From Mycobacterium palustre (GTDB taxonomy: Bacteria; Actinomycetota; Actinomycetes; Mycobacteriales; Mycobacteriaceae), in contig NZ_LQPJ01000121.1 of assembly GCF_002101785.1 (NCBI RefSeq), positions 1 through 64,000 on the forward strand: a DNA stretch of 64,000 nucleotides, in the 5' to 3' direction. The translations under genes were made by a program, and so were the position numbers. Shown in pieces: positions 32,093 to 39,196 of this stretch; position 1 is the first letter of the stretch; every line of letters starts with the position of its first letter. A model generated the notes under the pieces. The model made no database searches, was not told the DNA's origin, and worked only from the letters and a program-made list of their open reading frames with translations.

Positions 32093-32412
32093 AGCAGGTT
32101 CCGTCCATGGTTCGGCCCGGCCGCGGCGGCGCCGGCCCAGACGGTCAGCTCGGCGACGGTCGGCGGCAGGTTGCGGCGGATGGTCTGCGCCCACTGGCGG
32201 AAGCCATCGCCGTCGAGCGCCAGCAGTCGGCGCCGCTCCTCATCTGCCGGGTGGGGCCGGCCCGCGCGGGAGTGTGCGAGTGAATCCGTGTTCTCGCCCC
32301 GCGCGGGCCGTTCTCCCAGCGGGCCCCGGGCAGTGGGGCGCGAGAGAAGCTGCTGGTCACGGCGCGGGGCCGTGCTGTAGAAGCCGTAGCGGCGGGCGGC
32401 GACGTCGGTCAT
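32089..32412 (-). CDS. Phage frame carrying the repeated hairpin element (copy B)
   Basis: A 107-residue protein. Residues ~21-52 (LLSRPTARGPLGERPARGEN, SLAHSRAG) come from the same repeat as in 30535-30915 and in the same frame. The remaining C-terminal part (EERRRLLALDGDGFRQWAQT) appears unrelated to that of the other gene. Function unknown. Confidence 0.5.
   Translation of the reverse strand: MTDVAARRYGFYSTAPRRDQQLLSRPTARGPLGERPARGENTDSLAHSRAGRPHPADEERRRLLALDGDGFRQWAQTIRRNLPPTVAELTVWAGAAAAGPNHGRNLL
32259..32350. repeat. ~90-bp repeat with 12-bp stem, copy B
   Basis: Perfect 12-bp stem (32259-32270 with 32298-32309) around a 27-base loop with the same ends as copy A. Relative to copy A, one stem pair is G-C to C-G (both sides changed) and one mismatch is repaired. 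Three extra bases in the loop keep the reading frame. Confidence 0.8.
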
Positions 32413-32678
32413 GACGCTGCCTGCGCGCGCGTGTAGTAGTGCGCGAGCATTTCCAGCCAGCGCACGGCGTCTTCGCGGCTGATGACATGGACCTTGTGCG
32501 GCTGGGTCAGGCCCGTGCCGTCGATGAGTAACTTGGTCGCGTAAACCTTCCAGTCGTTCAATCGCCTCGACCGATAGGCGCCGCAGATGTGATTGCCCTG
32601 CGCATCGACGGCGAGGATCCGGAAGCTTTCGGCGTCGTCGTCAGCGACGAGGCGGTACGCGGTGGCGGCCATGGTCAT
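32409..32678 (-). CDS. Phage protein, paralogue of 29682-29960 product
   Basis: An 89-residue protein from ATG 32678, where TGATG joins it to the upstream stop (an ATG at 32672 is also possible). AATAYRLVADDDAESFRILA opens it, and VISREDAVRWLEMLAHYYTR closes it, as in its paralogue. Function unknown. Confidence 0.6.
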   Translation of the reverse strand: MTMAATAYRLVADDDAESFRILAVDAQGNHICGAYRSRRLNDWKVYATKLLIDGTGLTQPHKVHVISREDAVRWLEMLAHYYTRAQAAS

Positions 32679-32899
32679 CACAGGCCCGCTTCCCGGTCGC
32701 GCCAGACCTGCTCGCGTCCGCGCGCCAGGCGCTCGTCACGCTGCTGCTCCATGTGCCGCACCCCGAGCCACGCCGCCGCCGTGAGGGCGAGCACGATCGC
32801 CGCCGGATACGGGTCGGTGTGGGTGATGAACGCCGCGCAGACCGCGTAAGCAGATTCGACGGCCATGAAGATCAGGACGCTGTAGAGGACGCGGATCAC
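32678..32899 (-). CDS. Phage membrane protein, paralogue of 31078-31311 product
   Basis: A 73-residue, two-helix membrane protein (LIFMAVESAYAVCAAFITHT and AAIVLALTAAAWLGVRHMEQ) with charged C-terminus. It starts at ATG 32899, overlapping the antirepressor stop. Function unknown. Confidence 0.65.
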   Translation of the reverse strand: MIRVLYSVLIFMAVESAYAVCAAFITHTDPYPAAIVLALTAAAWLGVRHMEQQRDERLARGREQVWRDREAGL

Positions 32900-33870
32900 G
32901 ACGTCGCCACCAATGCCAACTGGCCGCCGTCGGCGACACCGCCGAGGCGCTTGTGCAGCTCAGCGAGGCCCTTCGGCGTAATCCGCACGGTCGGCGGGGG
33001 CGCGAACATCTCGCCGTTGCGCATGAACGGCTGATTGAGCTTCTCGGTCAGGCGCCCGCTGTCCACCTGGGACTGGTAGGCCTTCCAGCGACCGTCGCGG
33101 CGGAACACCCATCCCAGCCCGCACATGAACCGGTACAGCTTGCGCTCACCCATGGAAATCCCCGGGTCGCGGCTCAGCGCCTTGGCCGCGTCGGCCACGG
33201 AGTAGTCGCCAGCGGAGTCCGCCAGCTCGTTCCACGCGGAGGCGGCCGGGGTCAGCTCGAGCACCTTGGACTCAGCGATCTCCGCGCGGGTCTCCGCATC
33301 GACGACCCATTGGGCGAGGGTCTTGCGGTCGGGCAACGCGATGCTCGAGTCGTAGCGGCCGGTGCGCCGGATCTGCGGGAGAACCTCGTGGGTGAGCCAC
33401 CGCTTGAACGGCTTGGCCTTCTCCGAGCGGCTGATCAGCAGCAGCGACCAGATGCCCGCCTCGGTGACGCCGGCCATCCGCTGCGGGCCGCCCGGGGTGT
33501 CCACGACCACGGACACCCTTTCATCGGCATCGAGCTGGGCGACCGCGTCGCGGTACTTCGACACCCCGACGGCCTCGCACACGTCGCGCGCGATCCAGAC
33601 GGGCTCGTCGAGAAGGACGTGGCGCACCTGGTAGCCGCTGAACGTGTTGGCCACCGGGTTGAGCGATGCGCCGGGCCGGTGCTCCTCGATCTCTCGCTGC
33701 ACCTCGGGGGTGGGGTGCGACAGGTGCCAGTGCTGACCGCTTTGGCACAGGTACGGGTAGTTCCGTTCCTTGTGCCGGTTGTGGATCTGGCGGGTGCGCT
33801 CGTAGCGCGCGGCGTCGGCCTGGGACCGGAACCGCATCTTCGCGGGGGTGTTGCACGGGAGGCCGGTCAT
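32896..33870 (-). CDS. Phage antirepressor (BRO-N plus KilAC)
   Basis: A 324-residue protein. After an N-terminal extension of ~75 residues with Cys/His (NYPYLCQSGQHWHLSH), residues ~78-175 are a BRO-N domain (VRHVLLDEPVWIARDVCEAV, GVSKYRDAVAQLDADER, VTEAGIWSLLLISRSEKAKP, FKRWLTHEVLPQIRRTGRYD). The C-terminal ~110 residues are KilAC (YSVADAAKALSRDPGISMGE, RKLYRFMCGLGWVFRRDGRW). Such proteins interfere with repressors during induction. It is the second gene of the leftward early operon. Confidence 0.88.
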   Translation of the reverse strand: MTGLPCNTPAKMRFRSQADAARYERTRQIHNRHKERNYPYLCQSGQHWHLSHPTPEVQREIEEHRPGASLNPVANTFSGYQVRHVLLDEPVWIARDVCEAVGVSKYRDAVAQLDADERVSVVVDTPGGPQRMAGVTEAGIWSLLLISRSEKAKPFKRWLTHEVLPQIRRTGRYDSSIALPDRKTLAQWVVDAETRAEIAESKVLELTPAASAWNELADSAGDYSVADAAKALSRDPGISMGERKLYRFMCGLGWVFRRDGRWKAYQSQVDSGRLTEKLNQPFMRNGEMFAPPPTVRITPKGLAELHKRLGGVADGGQLALVATS

Positions 33871-34070
33871 GCGGATGCCCGCTCGGCCGCCAGCTTCTCG
33901 ACGTCGGCGCGCTTGAACAGGTAGGCGCCGTTCTTACCGGGGAGCTTGTGAGCTGGGGTTATGACGCCGTTCTTGGTCCATCTACCGAGGGTTGTGGCGT
34001 GGACGCGGAGGATTTGGCATGCTTCAGCTGCCCCGACGAAGGGTTCCTGATTGTGCATGACACGAAGCAT
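33867..34070 (-). CDS. Excisionase-like / MerR-type HTH protein
   Basis: A 67-residue protein from ATG 34070, or 63 from ATG 34058. FVGAAEACQILRVHATTLGRWTKNGVI followed by AYLFKRADVEKLAAE is the helix-turn-helix-17/Xis pattern. Neither ATG has a Shine-Dalgarno sequence, suggesting a leaderless message. It faces the repressor across ~120 bp with repeated half-sites, so it may act as Xis, Cro or both. Confidence 0.75.
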   Translation of the reverse strand: MLRVMHNQEPFVGAAEACQILRVHATTLGRWTKNGVITPAHKLPGKNGAYLFKRADVEKLAAERASA

Positions 34071-34186
34071 TGCACAACGCTTTGCATTGCACAAGACCCT
34101 AACGGCGTGTTGCTTTTCGGCTTGTTCCGGGTTAAGACTGTGCAACGAGCGTTGCGTGTGTGCGTAACTTGTGCAAAGCTCTGTGC
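34067..34186. promoter_or_regulatory. Immunity operator/promoter region
   Basis: Between divergent repressor and Xis/Cro-like genes. Direct repeats GCATTGCACAA at 34067-34077 and 34084-34094; a 14-bp palindrome GCAACG AG CGTTGC at 34142-34155; and further GTGCAA sequences near 34140 and 34171. TAACTT at 34165-34170 could be a -10 for the repressor. Confidence 0.6.
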
Positions 34187-34669
34187 ATGACCACAAGTAT
34201 TCAAGGTCTCGGTGTCCCGCCCTGGGACATCGCCGACCGGCTCCGCAAGAGTCTCCGAGAGTCCGACATCGGGGTGCAGGAAATGGCCGATTACCTTGGA
34301 GTGAGCCGCAATACGGTGAGCGCCTGGATCAACGGCCGCGGCCCCATCAACCCCGAGTCCCTGCCGAAATGGGCCGAGCTGACCGGATTCCCGCTCGGCT
34401 GGCTAGAAGACGGCGACAGCAATGGCCCACAACCGCCACGACCGCCGGGAGTCGTCCACCGTCGGCATCCCAAAGCGCGCGTGATCAATCTGCGCGACTT
34501 CGGCGAGGCCCAGGGCCGGCGCCGGGACGAGCTCGTCGAGGTAAGCGATGACGCCGCCTATTACGTGGCGCTAGCGGAGGAGTCGACGCTCCCTCTTCTC
34601 AAGCCCCGGCGGTCAATAGCTGGGTCGGGGGGCCCAGCCGGGGAGCCAACCAGCAAACCGGATAGTTGA
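34187..34669 (+). CDS. Phage repressor, XRE-type HTH
   Basis: A 160-residue protein from ATG 34187. Residues ~15-70 are a Cro/CI-type HTH (RLRKSLRESDIGVQEMADYL, GVSRNTVSAWINGRGP, ESLPKWAELTGFPLGWLEDG). The C-terminal half has no LexA-type peptidase signature, so induction is probably not by self-cleavage, consistent with two antirepressor genes in the operon. Nothing like a Shine-Dalgarno precedes the ATG. The last codons run into sequence shared with the flanking host gene remnant, so the C-terminus may be set by the attachment site. Confidence 0.82.
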   Translation: MTTSIQGLGVPPWDIADRLRKSLRESDIGVQEMADYLGVSRNTVSAWINGRGPINPESLPKWAELTGFPLGWLEDGDSNGPQPPRPPGVVHRRHPKARVINLRDFGEAQGRRRDELVEVSDDAAYYVALAEESTLPLLKPRRSIAGSGGPAGEPTSKPDS

Positions 34670-34790
34670 GCAGCGCCACCAGCTTTTCGAACGCTTCGGT
34701 TCCGGGCTCGGCCACCCGACCAGTCTTTCCGGTGAGACCGCGCGGGAATCGGCCGGGCGCCTTTACCGGGCGAAAGATGCGCGATGGCAC
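34599..34790 (-). pseudogene. Front of host flavin-reductase-like gene, cut by the prophage
   Basis: The frame begins PSRIFRPVKAPGRFPRGLTG and continues AFEKLVALLNYPV, the opening of flavin reductase / FMN-binding split-barrel proteins (usually LVALLDYPMFVVTT). After NYPV the frame goes into phage-side sequence and stops at 34599. The rest of the gene should lie beyond the left prophage end outside this window, unless deleted. Confidence 0.5.
34640..34690. other. Right prophage boundary / attachment site region
   Basis: Rightward the phage repressor ends at 34669; leftward-reading host flavin-reductase-like coding sequence is recognisable from 34790 down to about 34660 (LVALLNYPV) and then loses resemblance. 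The switch places attL or attR here. The core sequence cannot be set without the other junction. No integrase gene is next to it. Confidence 0.5.
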
Positions 34791-34822
34791 ATCCGCCCAC
34801 GACCGGCTCTCGGCTCATCGAG

Positions 34823-35674
34823 TCATGCCGACCCGTCCTGTGCGGTGCAGCAGCGCTCGTCGGCCGGGTCGCTGTCGGGCCCGAAGGTATCCGAGTCGGC
34901 GAGGACCGTGTAGACCTCCCAGCGTTCGCCGGCGGGGCCGGTGACCCACACCTTGTCCTGGTTCGCGAAGCAGCAGGTGGTGTTCATCTCCTCTTCGGTG
35001 AACAGGCCGCGCTCGGTGAGGCGGGCGATTTCGGCGCGCACCGCGCCGCTGGAGGCGACTTCCACGCCGAGGTGATTGAGGGTCCCGCCCTGCCCGGGAT
35101 TCTCGATCAGCACCAGTTTGAGCGGTGGCTCGGCGATCGCGAAGTTGGCGTACCCGGGTTTGACCTTGGCCGGCTCGGTGTCAAACAGCTTGGAGTAGAA
35201 CGCGATTGCCGCGCCGAGGTCGTCGACGTTGAGGGCTAGCTGTACGCGCGACATGGTGTTTCCTTCCGTCGGTTGTGGGGCAAGTCCGGTGATCAGGGCG
35301 CGCACCCGCTCGGCGATGTCGTCGCGGATGGCGCGGACGGTCTCGAGGGGTTGGCCGGCCGGATCGGCCAGCTTCCAGTCGCGATAGGAGACCCCCGGGA
35401 AGTAGGGGCAGGTCTCGCCGCATCCCATGGTGATCACCACGTCGCTGGCCCGCACCGCGTCACCGGTGAGGACTTTTGGTGCGGCGGCGGTGACGTCGAT
35501 CCCGAGTTCGGCCATGGCGGCGACGGCGGCCGGATTGACCCGGTCGGCGGGTTCGGTGCCCGCGGAGCGCACCTCGATCCGGTCACCGGCGAGGTGGTTC
35601 AGCAGGGCGGCGGCCATCTGCGAGCGTCCGGCGTTATGGACGCAGACGAACAGCACGCTGGGTTTGTCTGCCAT
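34823..35674 (-). CDS. ArsC (arsenate reductase) - CadI/ArsI fusion
   Basis: A 283-residue two-domain protein. Residues 5-130 are a low-molecular-weight-phosphatase-type arsenate reductase: CVHNAGRS (Cys11, Arg17) plus Cys85 and Cys89 in MGCGETCP for thiol relay. Residues 141-265 match mycobacterial CadI and the ArsI C-As lyase fold: NHLGVEV (His201), TTCCFANQDKVWVTGP (Cys234-Cys235), WEVYTVL (Glu253). A further CC lies at 275-276. Met141 is preceded by GGAAGG at proper spacing, so free CadI could also be made. The start overlaps the exporter gene by 41 bases. It should reduce As(V), with the second domain acting on or binding organoarsenical or metal. Confidence 0.9.
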   Translation of the reverse strand: MADKPSVLFVCVHNAGRSQMAAALLNHLAGDRIEVRSAGTEPADRVNPAAVAAMAELGIDVTAAAPKVLTGDAVRASDVVITMGCGETCPYFPGVSYRDWKLADPAGQPLETVRAIRDDIAERVRALITGLAPQPTEGNTMSRVQLALNVDDLGAAIAFYSKLFDTEPAKVKPGYANFAIAEPPLKLVLIENPGQGGTLNHLGVEVASSGAVRAEIARLTERGLFTEEEMNTTCCFANQDKVWVTGPAGERWEVYTVLADSDTFGPDSDPADERCCTAQDGSA

Positions 35675-36749
35675 CGAAGGTGGGCTCCTGGGTCGGGCTC
35701 GTGTGAAACAGCCGGGTGCGCAGCGCCAGCGAGACGTAGACCAGCGCGACGAGTACGGGGACTTCGATCAGTGGTCCGACAACCCCGGCCAGGGCCTGCC
35801 CGGACGTGGCGCCGTACGTGCTGATCGCCACCGCGATGGCCAGCTCGAAGTTGTTGCCGGCGGCGGTGAACGCCAGGGTGGTGGTGCGGGCGTAGCCCAG
35901 CCGCAGGGTGCAGCCGAGGGCGTAGCCCCCGGACCACATGATCGCGAAGTAGGCGAGCAGGGGGACCGCGATGCGCACGACATCTGATGGCCGAGAAGCG
36001 ATTTGGCCACCCTGCAAGGCGAACAGGATGACGATGGTGAACAGCAGACCGTATAGCGCCCAGGGCCCGACGCGGGGCAGGAACCGGGTCTCGTACCACG
36101 GGCGGCCTTTCGACCGTTCGCCCAGCCGGCGCGAGAGGTATCCGGCCAGCAGGGGAGTCCCCAGGAAGACGAGCACCGACTTGGCGATCTGCCACACCGA
36201 GACGTCGATGCCGATGTGCGGCAGGCCGAGCCAGCCGGGCAGCACCGCGAGGTAGAACCAGCCCAGCGCGGCGAACATCACGACCTGAAACAGCGAGTTC
36301 AACGCGACGAGCACGGCCGCGGCTTCGCGGTCCCCGCCCGCCAGGTCGTTCCAGACGATGACCATGGCGATGCAGCGGGCCAGGCCGACGATGATCAGGC
36401 CGGTGCGGTACTGGGGCAGGTCCGGGAGCAGCAGCCAGGCCAGGGCGAACATCACCGCGGGCCCGAGCAGCCAATTGAGCACCACGGAGGCCGCGATGAG
36501 CCTGCGGTCGGAGGTGACGTCGTCGAGCCGGTCGTAGCGGACCTTGGCGAGCACCGGATACATCATGACCAACAGGCCGATCGCGATCGGCAGCGAGATG
36601 CCCTCGACGGCAACGGCGCTCAGGGCCGACCCCAGGCCGGGAGCGATCCGGCCGAGCACCAGACCCGCGCCCATCGCCGCCGCGATCCACACGGGAAGAT
36701 AGCGGTCCAGCGTCGAAAGCCGGACCGCGACCGCATGTCGGGCGGTCAT
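35634..36749 (-). CDS. ACR3-family arsenite efflux permease
   Basis: A 371-residue protein from ATG 36749, coupled to ArsR by ATGA. About ten membrane helices; recognisable ACR3 segments are MYPVLAKVRYDRL, LNWLLGPAVMFALAWLLLPD, RTGLIIVGLARCIAMVIVWN with the conserved Cys, and AFTAAGNNFELAIAVAIS. It extrudes As(III), the product of the ArsC domain encoded next. In some mycobacteria ACR3 and ArsC are fused; here they remain separate but overlapping frames. Confidence 0.92.
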   Translation of the reverse strand: MTARHAVAVRLSTLDRYLPVWIAAAMGAGLVLGRIAPGLGSALSAVAVEGISLPIAIGLLVMMYPVLAKVRYDRLDDVTSDRRLIAASVVLNWLLGPAVMFALAWLLLPDLPQYRTGLIIVGLARCIAMVIVWNDLAGGDREAAAVLVALNSLFQVVMFAALGWFYLAVLPGWLGLPHIGIDVSVWQIAKSVLVFLGTPLLAGYLSRRLGERSKGRPWYETRFLPRVGPWALYGLLFTIVILFALQGGQIASRPSDVVRIAVPLLAYFAIMWSGGYALGCTLRLGYARTTTLAFTAAGNNFELAIAVAISTYGATSGQALAGVVGPLIEVPVLVALVYVSLALRTRLFHTSPTQEPTFDGRQTQRAVRLRP

Positions 36750-37105
36750 GTCGCGCACGCCGCGCTGGGCGCTCCCGCGCGGTCTTCGGCCTGCAGGACG
36801 GACGAAAGCCGCTGCAGCGCAGCGGGAATCGCCCAGTAGTACACCCAGGTGCCGCGCCGCTCGCAGTCCAGCAGCCCTGCCGAGCGCAGCAGCTTGAGGT
36901 GGTGGGAAATCGTCGGCTGCGACACGTCGAAGGCCGCCGAGATCTCGCACACGCAGGCCTCGCCGCCGGGGTGGCTGGCGATCAGGCTCAGCAGCCGAAG
37001 ACGCACCGGGTCGCCCAGTGCCTTGAACATCGACGCCAGCTCGGCCGCCTGCGACTCGCCCAGCGCCGCCGCGCCCAGGGCGGGGCAGCAGGCTTGATTC
37101 GACAT
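36746..37105 (-). CDS. arsR: ArsR arsenic-responsive repressor
   Basis: A 119-residue winged-helix protein. FKALGDPVRLRLLSLIASHP, ACVCEISAAFDVSQPTISHHL and LLRSAGLLDCERRGTWVYYW follow the ArsR/SmtB pattern; CVC at the start of the recognition region is the classical As(III) site, with extra Cys at the N-terminus (ACC) and C-terminus. It should repress the three-gene operon by binding the inverted repeat around its own start. Confidence 0.92.
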   Translation of the reverse strand: MSNQACCPALGAAALGESQAAELASMFKALGDPVRLRLLSLIASHPGGEACVCEISAAFDVSQPTISHHLKLLRSAGLLDCERRGTWVYYWAIPAALQRLSSVLQAEDRAGAPSAACAT

Positions 37106-37131
37106 TCTTCTATATAAACACCTATCGAATC
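37096..37131 (-). promoter_or_regulatory. Promoter/operator of the ars operon
   Basis: Inverted arms GATTCGA (37096-37102) and TCGAATC (37125-37131) flank an A/T-rich stretch with TATATA (37111-37116 region), a likely -10. The near arm overlaps the arsR start codon, well placed for autorepression. Confidence 0.6.
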
Positions 37132-38389
37132 AGTGCGCCAGTCCCGTCCTCCCGCCCAGCGCCCGGCGCGCGGCGTAGGCGGCGACGCCGACTCCGAGCA
37201 CCGCGATGCCCGACAGCACCGACGGCAGCGGCATCGCGAAGGCCAGACCCACGCACCCGGCGAGCCCGAGCAGCGGGATCACTCGGTGCGGCCGGCCCTC
37301 GTTAGCCCGCAGGGTCAGCGCGGCGGCGTTGGCCACGGCGTAGTAGATCAGCACGGCGAACGAGGAAAAGCCGATGGCGCCGCGCAGGTCGGCGGTGGCG
37401 GCCAGCACGGCCACGACGACGCCGACCAGCAACTCGGCCCGGTGCGGCACCTCGAAGCGGGGGTGCACGGCCGAAAGCGCGTGGGGGAGATGGCGGTCGC
37501 GGGCCATCGCCAGCGTGGTGCGCGAGACGCCGAGGATCAAGGCGAGCAGTGAGCCGAGCGCCGCCATTGCCGCGCCGACCCGCACGACCGGCGCCAGCCA
37601 GCCCGCGCCGGCCGCCCGCACGGCGTCGGCCAGCGGGGCCGTCGACGCGGCGAGCCGCTGCGGACCCAGCGCGGCGAGCGCGGCAACGCCCACCAGCGCG
37701 TAGAACACCAGGGCGATCGCCAGCGCCAGCGGGATCGCCCGCGGGATGGTTCGCGCCGGGTCGCGCGCCTCCTCGCCGAGGGTGGCGATCCGCGCGTATC
37801 CGGCGAACGCGAAAAACAACAGGCCGGCGGCCTGCACCACCCCGCCGATCGAGGCGCCGGCCAGCTGCAGCCGATCGACGTCGGCGTTCCCGGAGGCGAA
37901 CGCGGCGACGACCACCGCGGCGAGCACGGCCAGCACCAGCGCGACGACGACGCGGGTCAGCCAAGCCGACTTCTGCACCCCGACGTAGTTGACGGCGGTC
38001 AGCGTTACCACCGCGGCGACGGCCACCGCGTGCGCCTGGGACGGCCACGCGTAGGCGCCCACGGTCAGGGCCATCGCCGCGCACGAGGCGGTCTTGCCGA
38101 CGACGAATCCCCATCCGGCGAGGTAGCCCCAGAAGTCGCCGAGCCGTTTGCGGCCGTACAGATACGTCCCGCCCGACACGGGGTACAGGGCCGCCAGCCG
38201 CGCCGAGGAGGTGGCGTTGCAGTAGGCCACCACCGCGGCCAACGCCAGCCCCGGCAGCAGCCCCGCACCCGCGGCGCGGGCCGCGGGGCCCAGCGCGGCG
38301 AATATCCCGGCGCCGACCATCGACCCGAGCCCGATCACCACCGCGTCGAAAACCCCCAGGCTGCGGCGCAGCTCGTCGCCGTCGGACAC
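37130..38389 (-). CDS. APC-family amino acid/polyamine permease
   Basis: A 419-residue protein with about twelve membrane helices. FDAVVIGLGSMVGAGIFAAL is the family's first-helix signature, YPVSGGTYLYGRKRLGDFWG and FFAFAGYARIATLGEEARDP are further landmarks. The substrate cannot be told. It is divergent from the ArsR-ArsC fusion gene across an ArsR-type palindrome and ends 24 bases before arsR, so it may belong to the metal-stress regulon. Confidence 0.88.
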   Translation of the reverse strand: MSDGDELRRSLGVFDAVVIGLGSMVGAGIFAALGPAARAAGAGLLPGLALAAVVAYCNATSSARLAALYPVSGGTYLYGRKRLGDFWGYLAGWGFVVGKTASCAAMALTVGAYAWPSQAHAVAVAAVVTLTAVNYVGVQKSAWLTRVVVALVLAVLAAVVVAAFASGNADVDRLQLAGASIGGVVQAAGLLFFAFAGYARIATLGEEARDPARTIPRAIPLALAIALVFYALVGVAALAALGPQRLAASTAPLADAVRAAGAGWLAPVVRVGAAMAALGSLLALILGVSRTTLAMARDRHLPHALSAVHPRFEVPHRAELLVGVVVAVLAATADLRGAIGFSSFAVLIYYAVANAAALTLRANEGRPHRVIPLLGLAGCVGLAFAMPLPSVLSGIAVLGVGVAAYAARRALGGRTGLAH

Positions 38390-38419
38390 TTGGCCTCCTC
38401 TGCGGTGGGTGCCAAACCT

Positions 38420-38435
38420 ATCAAATCAATTTGAT
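38420..38435. promoter_or_regulatory. Perfect ArsR/SmtB-type palindrome between divergent genes
   Basis: ATCAAAT CA ATTTGAT in the 60-bp gap between the permease and the ArsR-ArsC fusion. This resembles known mycobacterial ArsR/SmtB operators (ATCAA-N-TTGAT type), so the fusion protein may control both genes. Confidence 0.7.
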
Positions 38436-38449
38436 GTATCGTCCGGACG

Positions 38450-39196
38450 GTGGCGACAACCAAGCGGGCGGCGGTGCCATCGCTGATGCGGATGGCGTCG
38501 CACCCGGTGCGCTGGGCCCTGCTGAGCGAGCTGGCGGCGGGCGACCACCGGGTGCGGGAACTGGCCGCCGCCGTTGACGAACCGCAAAACCTGGTCTCCT
38601 ACCATCTGCGGCTGCTGCGCTCGGCCGGGCTCATCGACGCGCGGCAAAGCACCTTCGACGGCCGCGACACCTACTACCGGCTCGACCTGCGCCGGTGCGC
38701 GGGCGCATTCGGGGAGGCGGCGGCCGCGCTGCATCCGGCCCTCGCTCGCGCCGCTACCGCCGCGCCGGCGTCGGCGTCGGTGCTGTTCTTGTGCACGGGC
38801 AACAGCGCGCGCTCGCCGATGGCCGAGGCGCTGCTCGAAAAGAAGGGCCGGGGCCGCATCCGCACCGCCAGCGCGGGCAGCCATCCCAAACCGAGCTTGC
38901 ACCCCAACGCGATTCGCATCATGCGCGAGGCGTACGGCATCGACCTGCGCGGCATCCGGCCGCAGCCGATCACCGCGGTCGCCCGCAGGCGCTTCGACTG
39001 CGTGATCACGTTGTGCGACAAGGTCCGCGAGTACGCCCGCGACCACGGGGTGCCCACGACGACGCACTGGAGCGTGCCCGACCCGTCGGCCGCCGCCAAT
39101 TATCTCGAATTCCGGCGCGTGGCAGGCGAATTGGATGCCCGCATCGACTTCTTGCTGCCGGTCCTCGCGCGGCGCCCCGGGCGCGGAGCGCGATGA
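38450..39196 (+). CDS. ArsR-ArsC fusion: sensor-regulator with arsenate reductase domain
   Basis: A 248-residue protein from GTG 38450. Residues 10-85 are an ArsR winged helix (MASHPVRWALLSELAAGDHR, EPQNLVSYHLRLLRSAGLID). Residues 109-240 are a phosphatase-type arsenate reductase (VLFLCTGNSARSPMAEALLE, Cys115 and Arg121; Cys184/Cys189; HWSVPDPS with Asp211). The HTH lacks the CVC arsenite site, so sensing may use other Cys or the reductase domain itself. It is coupled by ATGA to the multicopper oxidase. Confidence 0.88.
   Translation: MATTKRAAVPSLMRMASHPVRWALLSELAAGDHRVRELAAAVDEPQNLVSYHLRLLRSAGLIDARQSTFDGRDTYYRLDLRRCAGAFGEAAAALHPALARAATAAPASASVLFLCTGNSARSPMAEALLEKKGRGRIRTASAGSHPKPSLHPNAIRIMREAYGIDLRGIRPQPITAVARRRFDCVITLCDKVREYARDHGVPTTTHWSVPDPSAAANYLEFRRVAGELDARIDFLLPVLARRPGRGAR

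Noticed and set aside
1..34690. Integrase, lysin or holin gene in the prophage
   Set aside because: No tyrosine or serine recombinase, amidase/LysB or holin-like gene was recognised. They probably lie left of the window.
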